Shown here: piece by piece, positions 37,713 to 46,626 of the stretch | Numbering within the stretch: position 1 is the first letter of the stretch | Layout of the letters: each line of letters starts with the position of its first letter | NCBI GenBank assembly: GCA_966250385.1 | Contig: CBINHC010000007.1 | Location: 145,766 to 209,765 of the forward strand | Direction: 5' to 3' | DNA length: 64,000 nt | Origin: DASWTL01 sp966250385 | GTDB lineage: Bacteria > Bacteroidota > Bacteroidia > Sphingobacteriales > Sphingobacteriaceae | Position numbers and translations under genes: made by a program | The notes under the pieces: generated by a model | The model's database searches: none | Told to the model about the DNA's origin: nothing | The model's input: only the letters and a program-made list of their open reading frames with translations

Positions 37713-37751
37713 CCGGACCGGACCGGATCCGGCGTGCCGGCTCCGGTCCGG
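37713..37751. repeat. GC-rich inverted repeat between gltA and a small ORF
   Basis: CCGGACCGGA (37713-37722) pairs perfectly with TCCGGTCCGG (37742-37751), and an inner CCGG/CCGG pair (37729-37732, 37737-37740) extends it. It is the most stable hairpin in a 261-base gap with divergent genes on either side. No T-run follows. Its role is unknown; the surrounding sequence is abruptly GC-rich compared with the gltA promoter. Confidence 0.5.
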
Positions 37752-37833
37752 CCGCTTGAACGGAGGGGCCGGGATCTGCAATCCCGCTAAACCGAACCAC
37801 GCGTTCAGGTGTTAAGTCTGAAACTTGAAACAT

Positions 37834-38073
37834 ATGGAAATATTTAAGATCAATGATCCTGATACGAATGAAGTCAGAACCCTTCAGGTAGCCCCGGTCC
37901 AGCTCAGGGACCAGCAGGGATGGACAGTAAGTTTTGAAGGCGGTGAAGAGTCTACCCTGGTCGTTGACCAGCACGGAATATGGAAACAGGTGGAAGGAAA
38001 CGATCTTAAACCTGCGCTGGTCTCTGAGATCGGACGGGCGATCGAAGCCCAGATGACCTCCGGTAGTTTCTGA
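37834..38073 (+). CDS. small protein of unknown function, paralog of 48104-48349
   Basis: 79 residues from ATG 37834; a TTG nine bases upstream is in frame. Composition is that of a compact alpha-beta domain: MEIFKINDPDTNEV, then GWTVSF and GIWKQVEGNDL, then a helix SEIGRAIEAQM. It aligns with the 81-residue protein at 48104 in length, tryptophan positions and the closing GxAIE helix. No known motif. A strong terminator follows the stop. It stands at the left edge of the stress-type region. Confidence 0.7.
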   Translation: MEIFKINDPDTNEVRTLQVAPVQLRDQQGWTVSFEGGEESTLVVDQHGIWKQVEGNDLKPALVSEIGRAIEAQMTSGSF

Positions 38074-38078
38074 AAAAC

Positions 38079-38100
38079 AGCCGCAGCGTTCGCTGCGGCT
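38079..38100. terminator. bidirectional intrinsic terminator
   Basis: Perfect inverted repeat AGCCGCAGCG/CGCTGCGGCT around a TT centre, followed by TTATAA on the plus strand and by TGTTTTTC on the minus strand. It separates the small plus-strand gene from the minus-strand DUF892 gene. Confidence 0.85.
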
Positions 38101-38126
38101 TTATAATATACATGAAGAGCCCGGTT

Positions 38127-38675
38127 CTATTCCTGTTCCGCGGTCGCCTGCTGATTCACGAATCCTTCGGCAATCTGGGTCAGTTTCGCATCAGTTTGCT
38201 TTTCTTCCTCCAGCGTCTCATCCAGCAGTGAAGCGGCTTCGGTCAGGCCCAGTACGTTGGCCAGCGTCCGCAGCGTACCGTAGGAGGCGATCTCATAGTG
38301 TTCGATTTTCTGAAGGGCGGAGATGATCCCTGCATCGCGGGTCATCGTGCCGTTTTCGGTATCCTCCAGGATTCCCTTGCCCTCTTCAACCAGTCCTTTC
38401 ATGGCTTCGCAGGTCTTGGCAGACGCCTTCTTCCCCAAAAGTTCGAACACCCGCTCCAGGCGTTCGATCTGCCCCTCGGTCTGGCGCGCATGCATTTCAA
38501 TGCCGGAGCGCAGTTCGTCAGAGGTGCTGGACTTCGCCATCTTCGGCATCGCTTTCAGCAGATGCTTTTCTGCGAAATAAATGTCTTTAAGCTCATCCTG
38601 AAACAATTTCATGAGAGCCAGCTTATCTTTCTCGTTGGTACCTCCGGTCGACTTTGCATTTGATTGTCTTTTCAT
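38127..38675 (-). CDS. DUF892 (YciE/YciF-like) ferritin-like protein
   Basis: 182 residues, mostly helical. The DUF892 core is visible: LMKLFQDELKDIYFAEKHLL at the N-terminus, HARQTEGQIERLERVFELLG, and KIEHYEIASYGTLRTLANVLG with ferritin-type glutamates and histidine. In enterobacteria the YciE/F relatives are stress-induced. A role in iron or oxidative-stress handling is inferred. It is the last gene of a minus-strand run after the GH1-RmlD fusion (58-base gap), and a terminator follows. Confidence 0.92.
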   Translation of the reverse strand: MKRQSNAKSTGGTNEKDKLALMKLFQDELKDIYFAEKHLLKAMPKMAKSSTSDELRSGIEMHARQTEGQIERLERVFELLGKKASAKTCEAMKGLVEEGKGILEDTENGTMTRDAGIISALQKIEHYEIASYGTLRTLANVLGLTEAASLLDETLEEEKQTDAKLTQIAEGFVNQQATAEQE

Positions 38676-38733
38676 AAGTATTAGTTTAGTTAAAAATTTA
38701 ACATCGTTGTTTATAAAAGGTTTGTCTCCGGGG

Positions 38734-40917
38734 TCAGATGCTCACCAGTTGCTGTTCGGCGAAAAAACGGTCCAGAGCATCTTCCAGGGCCGGTAACACC
38801 ATCCCCTTCTCGCTTTTCAGCGCGCTGTACCGCGGGCGGGACGCCACCCAGTTCAGCTCTTCCATCGGGACAGCCTCCACCAGGGATCGTCTGAAGTTGC
38901 CGCGCACAGCGATCTCTTCGGCCAGGGCAGCCCAGGATACTGCGCCCCGGTTGGCCAGATGCCAGACACCCGCCGCATCATCGAGCAAAAGATCCAGGCT
39001 GTGCTGCACCAGGTCCGGCACATAGGTCGGGGAGATCCAGATGTTACCGGCTGCCCGGAAAGGGAGGTCCTGCTTGAAGGACTGCAGGGCCCCTACTACA
39101 AAATTGTACATATCCCAGGGACCGAAGAATGCACTGGTCCGGATCACCAGCGCCGAAGGATTGGCAGCACGTACGAGCTCTTCAGCCATTACCTTGCTTT
39201 TGCCGTAAACGTTCAGCGGGGACACCGGGTCGCTTTCCACATAGGATACCTCCTTCCGGCCGTCAAAAACCAGGTCGGAAGAGAAGGTCAGCAGCTTCAC
39301 GCCGTGTTTGCGGCAAGCCCCGGCCAGAATACCGGGCAGTTCAGCATTGCTCTTCAGGCACTGTTCCGTTTCACTTTCGGCGTCGTCAACCCGCACAAAG
39401 CCGGCTGCGTTGACGATCGCCCATGGATTCAGGTCCTTGATAAGACGCTCAACGTCCCGGGGATCGCAGGGGACGAGGTCCTCCCGGCCCAAAAGCCGGT
39501 GACCGATACCGCGGGTCCCGGCGATCCGTGCGAAGGCGGTGCCGAGCGTACCGGTCTTACCCAGGATCAGCAGGGGTCTCTTACAGCTCAGCCGGGGCTT
39601 CTCCCCCGGATAATCCGCCGGGTACTCGATGCGGCAGTCGCGGTCCCACCAGCCGGCACATTCCATGACCGGGTGTTCATAGTCCTTCCCCGCCGCCAGT
39701 GTACGGATCATCCCGGCAAGCGCCGTAGGGCGCGGCTGTCCGGACCGGACATCGAACACCCCCGTTTCGTAGTGCCCGGTATCCCGGGTAAGCAGGTGAC
39801 ACCAATTGTAATTTCCGCTCAGCGCCCATGCCGTTACGGCCCGGAAAGGGACGCCTTCTGCCTTCAGACGGTTGGCAGCTTCCCAGATACCGTGAAACCA
39901 GCGCATCTGCTCCTCACGCGTGCAGCCCAGGTGGGCTTCCGTGATGGCCAGCGGCAGCCGGAACCGGTCCCAGGCTTCTTTCAGGAGCGCGTACGGGCCG
40001 GTTAGCCCGGCACCGGCAACCCGAACCACCTCCACATCGGCATACCGGTGCTTTCCGTTTCCCCCGTGCGTATGAACCGGGTAGTCCGACAGGCGCTCAT
40101 CAAGGTACCGCTCGGAGGTCACATAGTAATTGAAGCCGCAGATGTCCGGGGGGCAGGGGTTATCCACAAAGAAATACAGGTGATCTTCCGGGATCCCGGC
40201 AGCGATGATCGTGTTCCACATGCTGTGAGACGGGGTTACCCTGCCGCAAAGCAGGTCAAGCGACAGCCACCGGCGCTCATTCTCAAAGTCCGCCTGGTAT
40301 TGAAGCAGCGCGGTACTGTGTATCTTCCCGAGATCTTCGGTCAGCACAAACTGCGCTTCCGGGTTGACCTCCCGCACCGCTTTCATGGCCAGCACACTGG
40401 CCCTGCATTCGCTGACCAGGATCTTCAGGAAAGATGCGTGATCGGCCCTGTGGGGATACCACAGCCCGTAAAGTCCGCAGAACCGGGCGGTGGTCAGCGG
40501 CTCGTTGACGGGCGTATAAAAGGCTGCGCCGGGGAACCGGCGGGCCACTTGGCCGGCATAGGATGCCAGACCTTCGGCAAACGATCCGTCAAAAAAATCG
40601 GCATACCCCGGTCCGCTCCCGTGATGGACGAGCCCGATAATCGGGTCAATCTGCCGTTCGGCCAGGAGCCGAAGGCATTTCTCCGTATAAGTCCAGTCGA
40701 TCCGCGAATCCGGGAGCGGTTTATGTTTCTCCCAGAGTACCGGGAAACGCAGTTTGGAAATACCAAGATCAGCGAAAGCCTGCAGATATTCCTCTGCCCG
40801 GTCATAATGGCCCAGCAGCTCGCACTGATCCTGGTAAGTATCATTCACACGGTTAATCGAGCATTCAATTCCGCCCCACAGATCAACTTTTTGATTGAAC
40901 AACCTGATTTTTTCCAT
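38734..40917 (-). CDS. fusion of GH1-like glycosidase and RmlD-like sugar-nucleotide reductase
   Basis: 727 residues in two parts. Residues about 1-435: glycoside-hydrolase-1-like barrel with the acid/base motif YTPVNEP (E139) and a nucleophile candidate E327 in LAITEAHLG, where GH1 usually has ITENG. Residues about 447-727: a short-chain epimerase/reductase of the RmlD type with GKTGTLGT (453-460) for NAD(P), SSDLVFDG, and the Y571-x3-K575 catalytic pair in VYGKSK. The two halves together suggest handling of a deoxysugar or glycan building block, but substrates are unknown. Its start overlaps glf by 35 bases. The fusion is in one continuous frame. Confidence 0.88.
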   Translation of the reverse strand: MEKIRLFNQKVDLWGGIECSINRVNDTYQDQCELLGHYDRAEEYLQAFADLGISKLRFPVLWEKHKPLPDSRIDWTYTEKCLRLLAERQIDPIIGLVHHGSGPGYADFFDGSFAEGLASYAGQVARRFPGAAFYTPVNEPLTTARFCGLYGLWYPHRADHASFLKILVSECRASVLAMKAVREVNPEAQFVLTEDLGKIHSTALLQYQADFENERRWLSLDLLCGRVTPSHSMWNTIIAAGIPEDHLYFFVDNPCPPDICGFNYYVTSERYLDERLSDYPVHTHGGNGKHRYADVEVVRVAGAGLTGPYALLKEAWDRFRLPLAITEAHLGCTREEQMRWFHGIWEAANRLKAEGVPFRAVTAWALSGNYNWCHLLTRDTGHYETGVFDVRSGQPRPTALAGMIRTLAAGKDYEHPVMECAGWWDRDCRIEYPADYPGEKPRLSCKRPLLILGKTGTLGTAFARIAGTRGIGHRLLGREDLVPCDPRDVERLIKDLNPWAIVNAAGFVRVDDAESETEQCLKSNAELPGILAGACRKHGVKLLTFSSDLVFDGRKEVSYVESDPVSPLNVYGKSKVMAEELVRAANPSALVIRTSAFFGPWDMYNFVVGALQSFKQDLPFRAAGNIWISPTYVPDLVQHSLDLLLDDAAGVWHLANRGAVSWAALAEEIAVRGNFRRSLVEAVPMEELNWVASRPRYSALKSEKGMVLPALEDALDRFFAEQQLVSI

Positions 40918-42028
40918 TTACAGCAGCCAGAGTCAGAGTTTGTTGATGGATCTTTTTAAAAGTCGACAACGCCTGCGCAACTACCTGGTCCATGTTGTAA
41001 TATTTGTATGTGGCCAGACGCCCGACAAAGAACGTGTTGGTCAGCTGTTCAGCCAGCGTCTGATATTTCCTGTAGAGTTCTGCATTCTCTGCCCGCGGAA
41101 TCGGGTAATACGGATCGCCTTCCGCCTTCGGGAACTCATAGACCAGCGTGGTCTTCTTATGATCCTGGCCGGTCAGATATTTGAATTCAGTAATCCGGGT
41201 GAACGCGTAATCGTTGGGATAATTCACGGTTCCGGTCTCCTGAAAGGTTTCCTGATCCAGGGTCTCGAACTTGAATTCCAGCGAACGGTAAGGCAGCTTG
41301 CCATACCGGTAATCGAAATACTCATCCACGGGTCCGGTGTAGATCACTTTTTTATGGCTGATCTCATCCTGGATCTCCTTGAAGTCCGTATTCAGCATGA
41401 CCTTGATGTTGGGATGGTCGAGCATGCGCTCAAACATCCGGGTATATCCGTGCAGAGGCATCGCCTGGAACGTGTCGGTGAAATACCGGTCATCCTTATT
41501 GGTACGTGTCGGAACCCGGGCCGTAACCGAGGCATGCAACTGCGAGGGATCCAGGTCCCATTGCTTCCGGGTATAATTCCGGAAGAATTTCTCATAAAGT
41601 TCCCGTCCCACCTTACTGACCACCACATCCTCCGATGTACGGATCTCGGTCAGCTGTTCGGCGCGCGCCTGGAAAAAATCCTCCACGTCCTCACTGCTCA
41701 GGTTCAGTCCATACAGTTTGTTGATGGTATTCAGGTTGATCGGGATCGGCACCAGCTGGCCGTCTACGCTGGCCAGCACTTTATGCTGGTACGTCCGCCA
41801 TTCCGTGAATTTCGACAGGTAGTCGAAGACTTCCCTGCTGTTGGTGTGGAAAATATGCGGTCCGTATTTATGGACGAGCACACCGGCCTCGTCATAATAG
41901 TCATATGCGTTTCCTGCAATATGATTCCGTTTATCGATCAGCAATACTTTTTTGTCAGCTACAGTCGCCAACCGTTCGGCCAAAACACTTCCTGCGAAGC
42001 CGGCTCCTACAATCAAAAAATCAAACAT
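40883..42028 (-). CDS. glf: UDP-galactopyranose mutase
   Basis: 381-residue flavoenzyme converting UDP-galactopyranose to UDP-galactofuranose for surface glycans. FAD-binding motif LIVGAGFAGSVLAERLA at the N-terminus, DKRNHIAGNAYD, KYGPHIFHTNS, and YTGPVDEYFDYRYG are family landmarks; the C-terminal FVGRLATYKYYNMDQ closes the FAD site. It lies 12 bases after the glycosyltransferase gene and overlaps the fusion gene, so the three are almost surely one operon. Confidence 0.96.
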   Translation of the reverse strand: MFDFLIVGAGFAGSVLAERLATVADKKVLLIDKRNHIAGNAYDYYDEAGVLVHKYGPHIFHTNSREVFDYLSKFTEWRTYQHKVLASVDGQLVPIPINLNTINKLYGLNLSSEDVEDFFQARAEQLTEIRTSEDVVVSKVGRELYEKFFRNYTRKQWDLDPSQLHASVTARVPTRTNKDDRYFTDTFQAMPLHGYTRMFERMLDHPNIKVMLNTDFKEIQDEISHKKVIYTGPVDEYFDYRYGKLPYRSLEFKFETLDQETFQETGTVNYPNDYAFTRITEFKYLTGQDHKKTTLVYEFPKAEGDPYYPIPRAENAELYRKYQTLAEQLTNTFFVGRLATYKYYNMDQVVAQALSTFKKIHQQTLTLAAVNGKNQVVQSKS

Positions 42029-42040
42029 ATCCCTTCCTTC

Positions 42041-43177
42041 TTAAGCCGCCAGCGTTTCTTTATTTTTTATCGTTGTTTTAATGAGTTCAAACATCTTTTC
42101 CTGGGTAATATCCCATGAGTTCTGGTTCAGGAACCGGTCTACCTCCGGCAACCAGGCTCTCCGGTCCATGATCAGCAGTTCCTCGATGGCCCGGATGAAA
42201 TCTTCCGCATGATGCGCGATTCTCACCAGCCCCTTGTCTCCGTACGGATTGACCACGTCCCGGATCGCAGTGGAGACCACCGGGCGCCCGGCAGCCAGGT
42301 ATTCCGGAGTCTTGGTCGGACTGATAAACCGGGTCGCATCATTCAGCTGAAACGGCAGCAATGCAACATCCCATCCTGAAAGATAGGCCGGAAGTTCCTT
42401 GTAGTCCTTGGAGCCCAAATAGTGGATATTGTCGCGAACCGGGAGATCTGCCGGATTGATCTTAACTACCGGGCCCAGCAGGACCAGCTGCCATTCCGGT
42501 CTGGCCTCAGCGATCTGACTGATCAGCCTGATATCGAATCGCTCGTCAATCACGCCGTAGAACCCGAGTTTGGTCCCGGAGATCCTCTTCTGGTCATCCG
42601 GTTCAACGGATCCTTTTCGCGCAGCGGCAAAATGCTCCCGCTCGATGCTGCTTGGAAAAGGGTGTATATTTTCGTGATGGTCCTTCTTGAATTCATACAG
42701 CGAATGGCCCCCGGTAAATACGACGTCCGCCTTGTCAAACAGTTTCCGTTCCATCAGCTTCAGTTCAGGCGGTGCGAATTTGAAATGAGAAAGTTCATCC
42801 ATGCAGTCGTAAACAGTGAGCCGCGGATGGAAATACTCCGTGAAGGACATGGCCATTGGCGTATAATACCAGAATATGAACCGGGACAGGTCTTCATTAT
42901 TCAGGAACTTATCCAGCAGATCGTCCAGCAACTCAGCTTCCTCTGCCTTGGAGACGCCTGCAGGCAAATGCGGTACGCCGACCCATAATTTATCGTCGCG
43001 TTTCGAAAAGGAGATATATGGATCACCCTCACAATCGAAAATTGGCTCTTCAACAAAGTATACGTTCAAACTCTTGGCGAATCGGCTTAACAGATGCTGT
43101 GGTCGCTGATAAACAAAATCCCATCTGAGATGGGAAAAGCAGATAAGATTCGTTGGGAAATTATTCATGTGCTTCAT
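42041..43177 (-). CDS. glycosyltransferase (GT-B fold)
   Basis: About 378 residues. Begins near FSHLRWDFVYQRPQHLLSR, typical of TuaH-like glycosyltransferases. The C-terminal Rossmann half has GFYGVIDERFD, LVLLGPVVKI, WDVALLPFQLNDATRF and the nucleotide-sugar motif SPTKTPEYLAAGRPVVST. Cytoplasmic or membrane-peripheral; probably adds a sugar, perhaps the galactofuranose from glf, to an envelope glycan. Three in-frame starts exist (GTG 43192, ATG 43177, ATG 43168); I chose 43177. First gene of the glf operon. Confidence 0.88.
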   Translation of the reverse strand: MKHMNNFPTNLICFSHLRWDFVYQRPQHLLSRFAKSLNVYFVEEPIFDCEGDPYISFSKRDDKLWVGVPHLPAGVSKAEEAELLDDLLDKFLNNEDLSRFIFWYYTPMAMSFTEYFHPRLTVYDCMDELSHFKFAPPELKLMERKLFDKADVVFTGGHSLYEFKKDHHENIHPFPSSIEREHFAAARKGSVEPDDQKRISGTKLGFYGVIDERFDIRLISQIAEARPEWQLVLLGPVVKINPADLPVRDNIHYLGSKDYKELPAYLSGWDVALLPFQLNDATRFISPTKTPEYLAAGRPVVSTAIRDVVNPYGDKGLVRIAHHAEDFIRAIEELLIMDRRAWLPEVDRFLNQNSWDITQEKMFELIKTTIKNKETLAA

Positions 43178-43192
43178 AGTTATCAACTTCAC

Positions 43193-43492
43193 AACAGCCG
43201 TTTAAAGCCAAATGTTTGGCCTTAAGGGCTTCCCGGCGCCGCTGGCGGCCCGGCAGGCCCTATCCGGAGCACATCATTCCCCGGGCCGGAGTTCAAAAAC
43301 GGTCCCGGGAAGCGCATAAATGGCTCATAGTCATTTGACTGTCAGTATCATGCGCAACACTGCCTGCAGGCCGGCAATTGATCATTTCAGGCTGACGGTC
43401 GGGTATTTTCCACATACATTTCACGTAGTTATCCGGACAACGATCCGGCGCCCGGTTACCAAACCCGCTGCCGTTGATGCTGTTGTTCAGGT
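43193..43492. other. intergenic region upstream of the glf operon
   Basis: About 300 bases between divergent genes. No gene, tRNA or clear promoter box was recognised. It includes a GC-rich part at the left and a run of small imperfect inverted repeats (GCCAAATGTTTGGC at 43207-43220). Confidence 0.5.
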
Positions 43493-43741
43493 ATGAATAA
43501 TACGGATTACGCAGCAGAGCAGCTCACCGGGCAGATCCTGGAGGTACTGCGGTTACAGTCGATGGGGACGGCCGAGGAAATCGCCTTTACCATCGCCGAG
43601 ATACAGGGTATTTCAACCGAAGAGGGGAATGCGGAGATGATCCTGGCGGTAAGGGAACAGGCGGAAAAACTGGTTGAAGAGGGTAAACTGGAGGAGGTCC
43701 GAAGCAAACACGCCTCCAAGCGCTACCAGATAGCGAACTGA
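43493..43741 (+). CDS. small predicted winged-helix-like protein, unknown function
   Basis: 82 residues: MNNTDYAAEQLTGQILEVLR, then SMGTAEEIAFTIAEIQGIS, then EQAEKLVEEGKLEEVRSKHA and a final KRYQIAN. The helix-helix-helix-beta pattern, with VEEGKLEEVRS as a possible wing strand, is what small winged-helix domains look like. No direct similarity recognised. It is a single gene between the divergent glycosyltransferase and the convergent esterase, in the stress-type region. Confidence 0.65.
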   Translation: MNNTDYAAEQLTGQILEVLRLQSMGTAEEIAFTIAEIQGISTEEGNAEMILAVREQAEKLVEEGKLEEVRSKHASKRYQIAN

Positions 43742-43790
43742 AAGGTGCGGAGAAAAGGTTTCCCGGGCCGGACAGACCCGGGAAACCCGG

Positions 43791-44657
43791 CTAATACTGG
43801 TGAAACCCCTGTGAAACGAATTCCAGGACCTTCGGCAGCGCTGTCCGCCAGTAGGTCCAGGTATGACCGCCGTCGCGGATGCGGAACTCATGCGGGATCT
43901 GCTTTTTTTTCATAGCGATATGCAGCAGGCTGTTCCCTTCAAACAGGAAGTCATCATCCCCGCAGTCAATATACCACCTGACAGCCGTTTTCTGCTGGTC
44001 GGGCAGTGCGTTGACCAGCTCAATGGCGTTATGCCGGCTGTAGTATTTCGCGATCACCGAATCGGCGACCCGGACCTGCTGCTGGTCCAGCCTTGTCCGG
44101 GCCTCCTCCGGGGTCAGCGGGCCGACATAGGCGCTCAGCGGACATGCGGAAGAAAACATGTCCGGCCGGTGAAGTGCGTACATCAGCGACCCGCCCCCGC
44201 CCATGGACAATCCTGCGACGGCGCGATAGCGCTTATCGCTCTTTACGCGGTATTTCTTTTCAATGTGCGGGATCAGTTCGTTGAAGAAGAAGTCCTCGTA
44301 GTTGAAGTCCCCGCGGATGTCATTGAAATAACCCAGGCGGCCTGCGCTTGCGTCCGGCATGACGATAATCATGGGCGTAGCCTGACCTTTTCTGATCGCC
44401 TGATCGGTGATCTGCAATACTTCGCCAAACTGGACCCAGCCCGTCTGATCGTCTCCCGCGCCGTGAAGCAGGTACAGGACCGGGTAGCTCCGGCTGGAAG
44501 TTTCATAGTCCGGAGGCAGGTACAGTGCGAATTTGCGGTCACCCTTCAGGATTTTGGAAGAAACCGTAAGATTATCAAATACGGTACCCGACTGAGCATG
44601 CAGCAGCATGGGGAACAACAGCAGTCCCCAGAGAAGTTTAAGGTAAGGTCTGGTCAT
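43791..44657 (-). CDS. secreted alpha/beta-hydrolase esterase
   Basis: 288 residues from ATG 44657, chosen because it opens a signal peptide (MTRPYLKLLWGLLLFPMLLHAQ); a longer in-frame start lies 63 bases upstream. Esterase-D-like fold: YLLHGAGDDQTGW for the oxyanion region, nucleophile serine in VAGLSMGGGG, catalytic aspartate in DCGDDDFLFEG and histidine in DGGHTWTYW. This is the group that includes feruloyl and acetyl-xylan esterases and IroE-like enzymes. Substrate unknown. It is preceded by the 156-residue protein with a possible HTH, 59 bases away. Confidence 0.9.
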   Translation of the reverse strand: MTRPYLKLLWGLLLFPMLLHAQSGTVFDNLTVSSKILKGDRKFALYLPPDYETSSRSYPVLYLLHGAGDDQTGWVQFGEVLQITDQAIRKGQATPMIIVMPDASAGRLGYFNDIRGDFNYEDFFFNELIPHIEKKYRVKSDKRYRAVAGLSMGGGGSLMYALHRPDMFSSACPLSAYVGPLTPEEARTRLDQQQVRVADSVIAKYYSRHNAIELVNALPDQQKTAVRWYIDCGDDDFLFEGNSLLHIAMKKKQIPHEFRIRDGGHTWTYWRTALPKVLEFVSQGFHQY

Positions 44658-44716
44658 AAGGTTTATTTTGACAACTAAAGTTAAATTATTTTCCCGACCA
44701 GGCAAGCCGGGGCGGT

Positions 44717-45187
44717 TCAAAGGCTCTTGAAATAATAGTAGAACATGGCCTTAACGATGCGGGACATCTGCCGCTCGCCGGTCACCCAGCCTGATATATC
44801 CCTGCGTTCAAGATCGGTATCGAACGCGATCTGCCGGATCTTCACCTCCTTCTCCAGCATCTGCCTGCCGATCCATTCCGGTGTCACGGCGGCAGCCGGG
44901 GATTCCACAAATTCCAGCGGACGGACCTCGAGGCGGAACCGCGCCGGCAGGAACTTATCGAACACTTCATGCGTCCGTTTGATCAGCGTACGGTACCGGG
45001 CAAAATTGCCGGCGGTCCTGCCCTGTTCTGTCTCGACCGATATCGTAGTACCGGTGAGATCGGTAATGGTAAAGCTGATATTGGACTGCTTCTGGTGAAC
45101 GCCAGCGGCAGCATCCAGTTTGCTCAGATCCTCCGGCTGAAGAATACCGGACAACTTTTCAATATTTTTAATCCTGCTCATGGTCAT
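44717..45187 (-). CDS. protein of unknown function with a possible C-terminal HTH
   Basis: 156 residues. N-terminal half is mixed alpha-beta (ISFTITDLTGTTISVETEQG, FRLEVRPLEFVE). The C-terminal part IGRQMLEKEVKIRQIAFDTD-LERRDISGWVTGER has the spacing of an XRE-like helix-turn-helix (IRQIAFDTDLERRDISGWV as helices 2-3), so it may bind DNA; this is a guess by eye. No family recognised. It lies between the MscS channel (35 bases upstream) and the esterase on one strand. Confidence 0.65.
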   Translation of the reverse strand: MTMSRIKNIEKLSGILQPEDLSKLDAAAGVHQKQSNISFTITDLTGTTISVETEQGRTAGNFARYRTLIKRTHEVFDKFLPARFRLEVRPLEFVESPAAAVTPEWIGRQMLEKEVKIRQIAFDTDLERRDISGWVTGERQMSRIVKAMFYYYFKSL

Positions 45188-45222
45188 GCGTAATTAAGCT
45201 GAAACGGAAGCGGACACCCGCC

Positions 45223-46299
45223 CTATCCGGAAATGATCTCCGGTCCCGGCCGGGACGGTCCGCTCCTTCTGACATAGACGGCGGTCGTCGGATAAGCCAG
45301 TTCAATGCCCATGTCATTGAACCGTTCAATCAGCTGATAATTGATGTTCTGCTGAATGTCCATATACTTATTGTAATCTGCCGTTAGCACGATATACACG
45401 ACCTCGAAGACGAAGCCCGATTCTCCCATGGACGAGAAATGAGCCCGGTCGAACTGTACGGAAGATTGTCTGGTCACCGTCTCTTTCAACATACCGGGAA
45501 TCTGCCTTAGCAGTTCCGGCGGGGTATCATAGACCACGCCCACGCTGAAGGCTATCCTCCGTGTCTCCATCCGCTTGAAGTTATGGATCCGGGATTTGGT
45601 CAGGTCGCTGTTTGAAAAGATCAGCTGCTCGCCGCTCAGGCTCCTAACGCGCGTGGTCTTGATTCCGATATTCTCGACGGTACCCGCCTTATCGTCGACC
45701 GTGATAAAATCGTTGACCTCGAACGGCCGGTCCATAAAGATCACGAAGTAGTTGAACAGGTCCCCCAGGATATTCTGTGCAGCCAGGGCCACCGCGATAC
45801 CGCCGATTCCCAGACCGGTAACCATGGCCGTGACATTGTACCCCATGTTGTCGAAGAGGAACAGCAGGCCGATGATCCAGATCACGATATTGATAATCAG
45901 CATCAGACCGGCGAGTTGTTTAACCTTTTCTTCACCCCGGTCCTGCCGGCGGACATAACCTCTCAGCAGCATCAGGATGACGGTGGAGAGCAGACGGATG
46001 ATCAGGAACGTGAGCACGACCGTTGTAGCCACCTGAAGGATCTTCACGCCCTGCGAAGGCAGATTCAGATAACTGATACCGATGTAGCAGACCAGAAAAT
46101 AAAGGGCGGGTATCCCGAACCGGTGGATCGCATCCGAGATAAAGTCATCCAGGTGATTGGCCGTATGGGCGGACCATTGACGGATCTTAACGAGGATCCG
46201 TCTCCTGAAAAGCCTGATCACGCTGAATCCGATCAGGATGATCAGTGCGGCGATCAGGTAGTCCCGGACCGTGTTTCCAAAATAAACGTCATTCATCAT
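45223..46299 (-). CDS. MscS-type mechanosensitive channel
   Basis: About 358 residues from ATG 46299; in-frame sequence upstream has no membrane or family character. Four to five membrane helices (first at about 12-30, then 60-80, 90-115, 145-170), then the pore-lining segment GLGIGGIAVALAAQNILGDL, the MscS beta domain DFITVDDKAGTVENIGIKTT, and the C-terminal domain ending at about 345. It releases osmolytes under hypo-osmotic shock. A second, distinct MscS protein is encoded at 55663-56793. Confidence 0.92.
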   Translation of the reverse strand: MMNDVYFGNTVRDYLIAALIILIGFSVIRLFRRRILVKIRQWSAHTANHLDDFISDAIHRFGIPALYFLVCYIGISYLNLPSQGVKILQVATTVVLTFLIIRLLSTVILMLLRGYVRRQDRGEEKVKQLAGLMLIINIVIWIIGLLFLFDNMGYNVTAMVTGLGIGGIAVALAAQNILGDLFNYFVIFMDRPFEVNDFITVDDKAGTVENIGIKTTRVRSLSGEQLIFSNSDLTKSRIHNFKRMETRRIAFSVGVVYDTPPELLRQIPGMLKETVTRQSSVQFDRAHFSSMGESGFVFEVVYIVLTADYNKYMDIQQNINYQLIERFNDMGIELAYPTTAVYVRRSGPSRPGPEIISG

Positions 46300-46626
46300 A
46301 GCTGAAATATCCTTGAATTGTATAACCGAAGTAATTCTGAGCCGGGAACAGCAGACCGGCGGAACGTTACCAGAACTTGAGCACGTAAGGCGAAGCAGGC
46401 TGGTTTCCAGGAAGAACCGGCATCCCGAAAAGCGCATCAACAGCACATCATGAGTGGCGCGACCGCAGTACATGCGGCCGGACCCCTGCATTTTCCGCCG
46501 GACGGCTACCCCGTTCCGGAGCCGGACATATGTAAACCCACTTCACCGGCTTTATTCATACGTTAAATAACCGTTCCAAACCAGTGAGATCGCGGAACTT
46601 CAGACGTTCGTGATCTCCGCCGTCGA
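46300..46626. other. intergenic region between MscS and cyanophycinase genes
   Basis: 327 bases, GC-rich, with no recognised gene, RNA or terminator. It separates the two minus-strand transcripts. Confidence 0.45.

Noticed and set aside
40895..42118. long open frame antisense to glf (about 407 codons)
   Set aside because: It overlaps the whole mutase gene on the other strand, with no recognisable family.
45223..46491. longer start for the MscS gene at 46491
   Set aside because: The extra 64 codons have no membrane or family character; the first helix follows the ATG at 46299.
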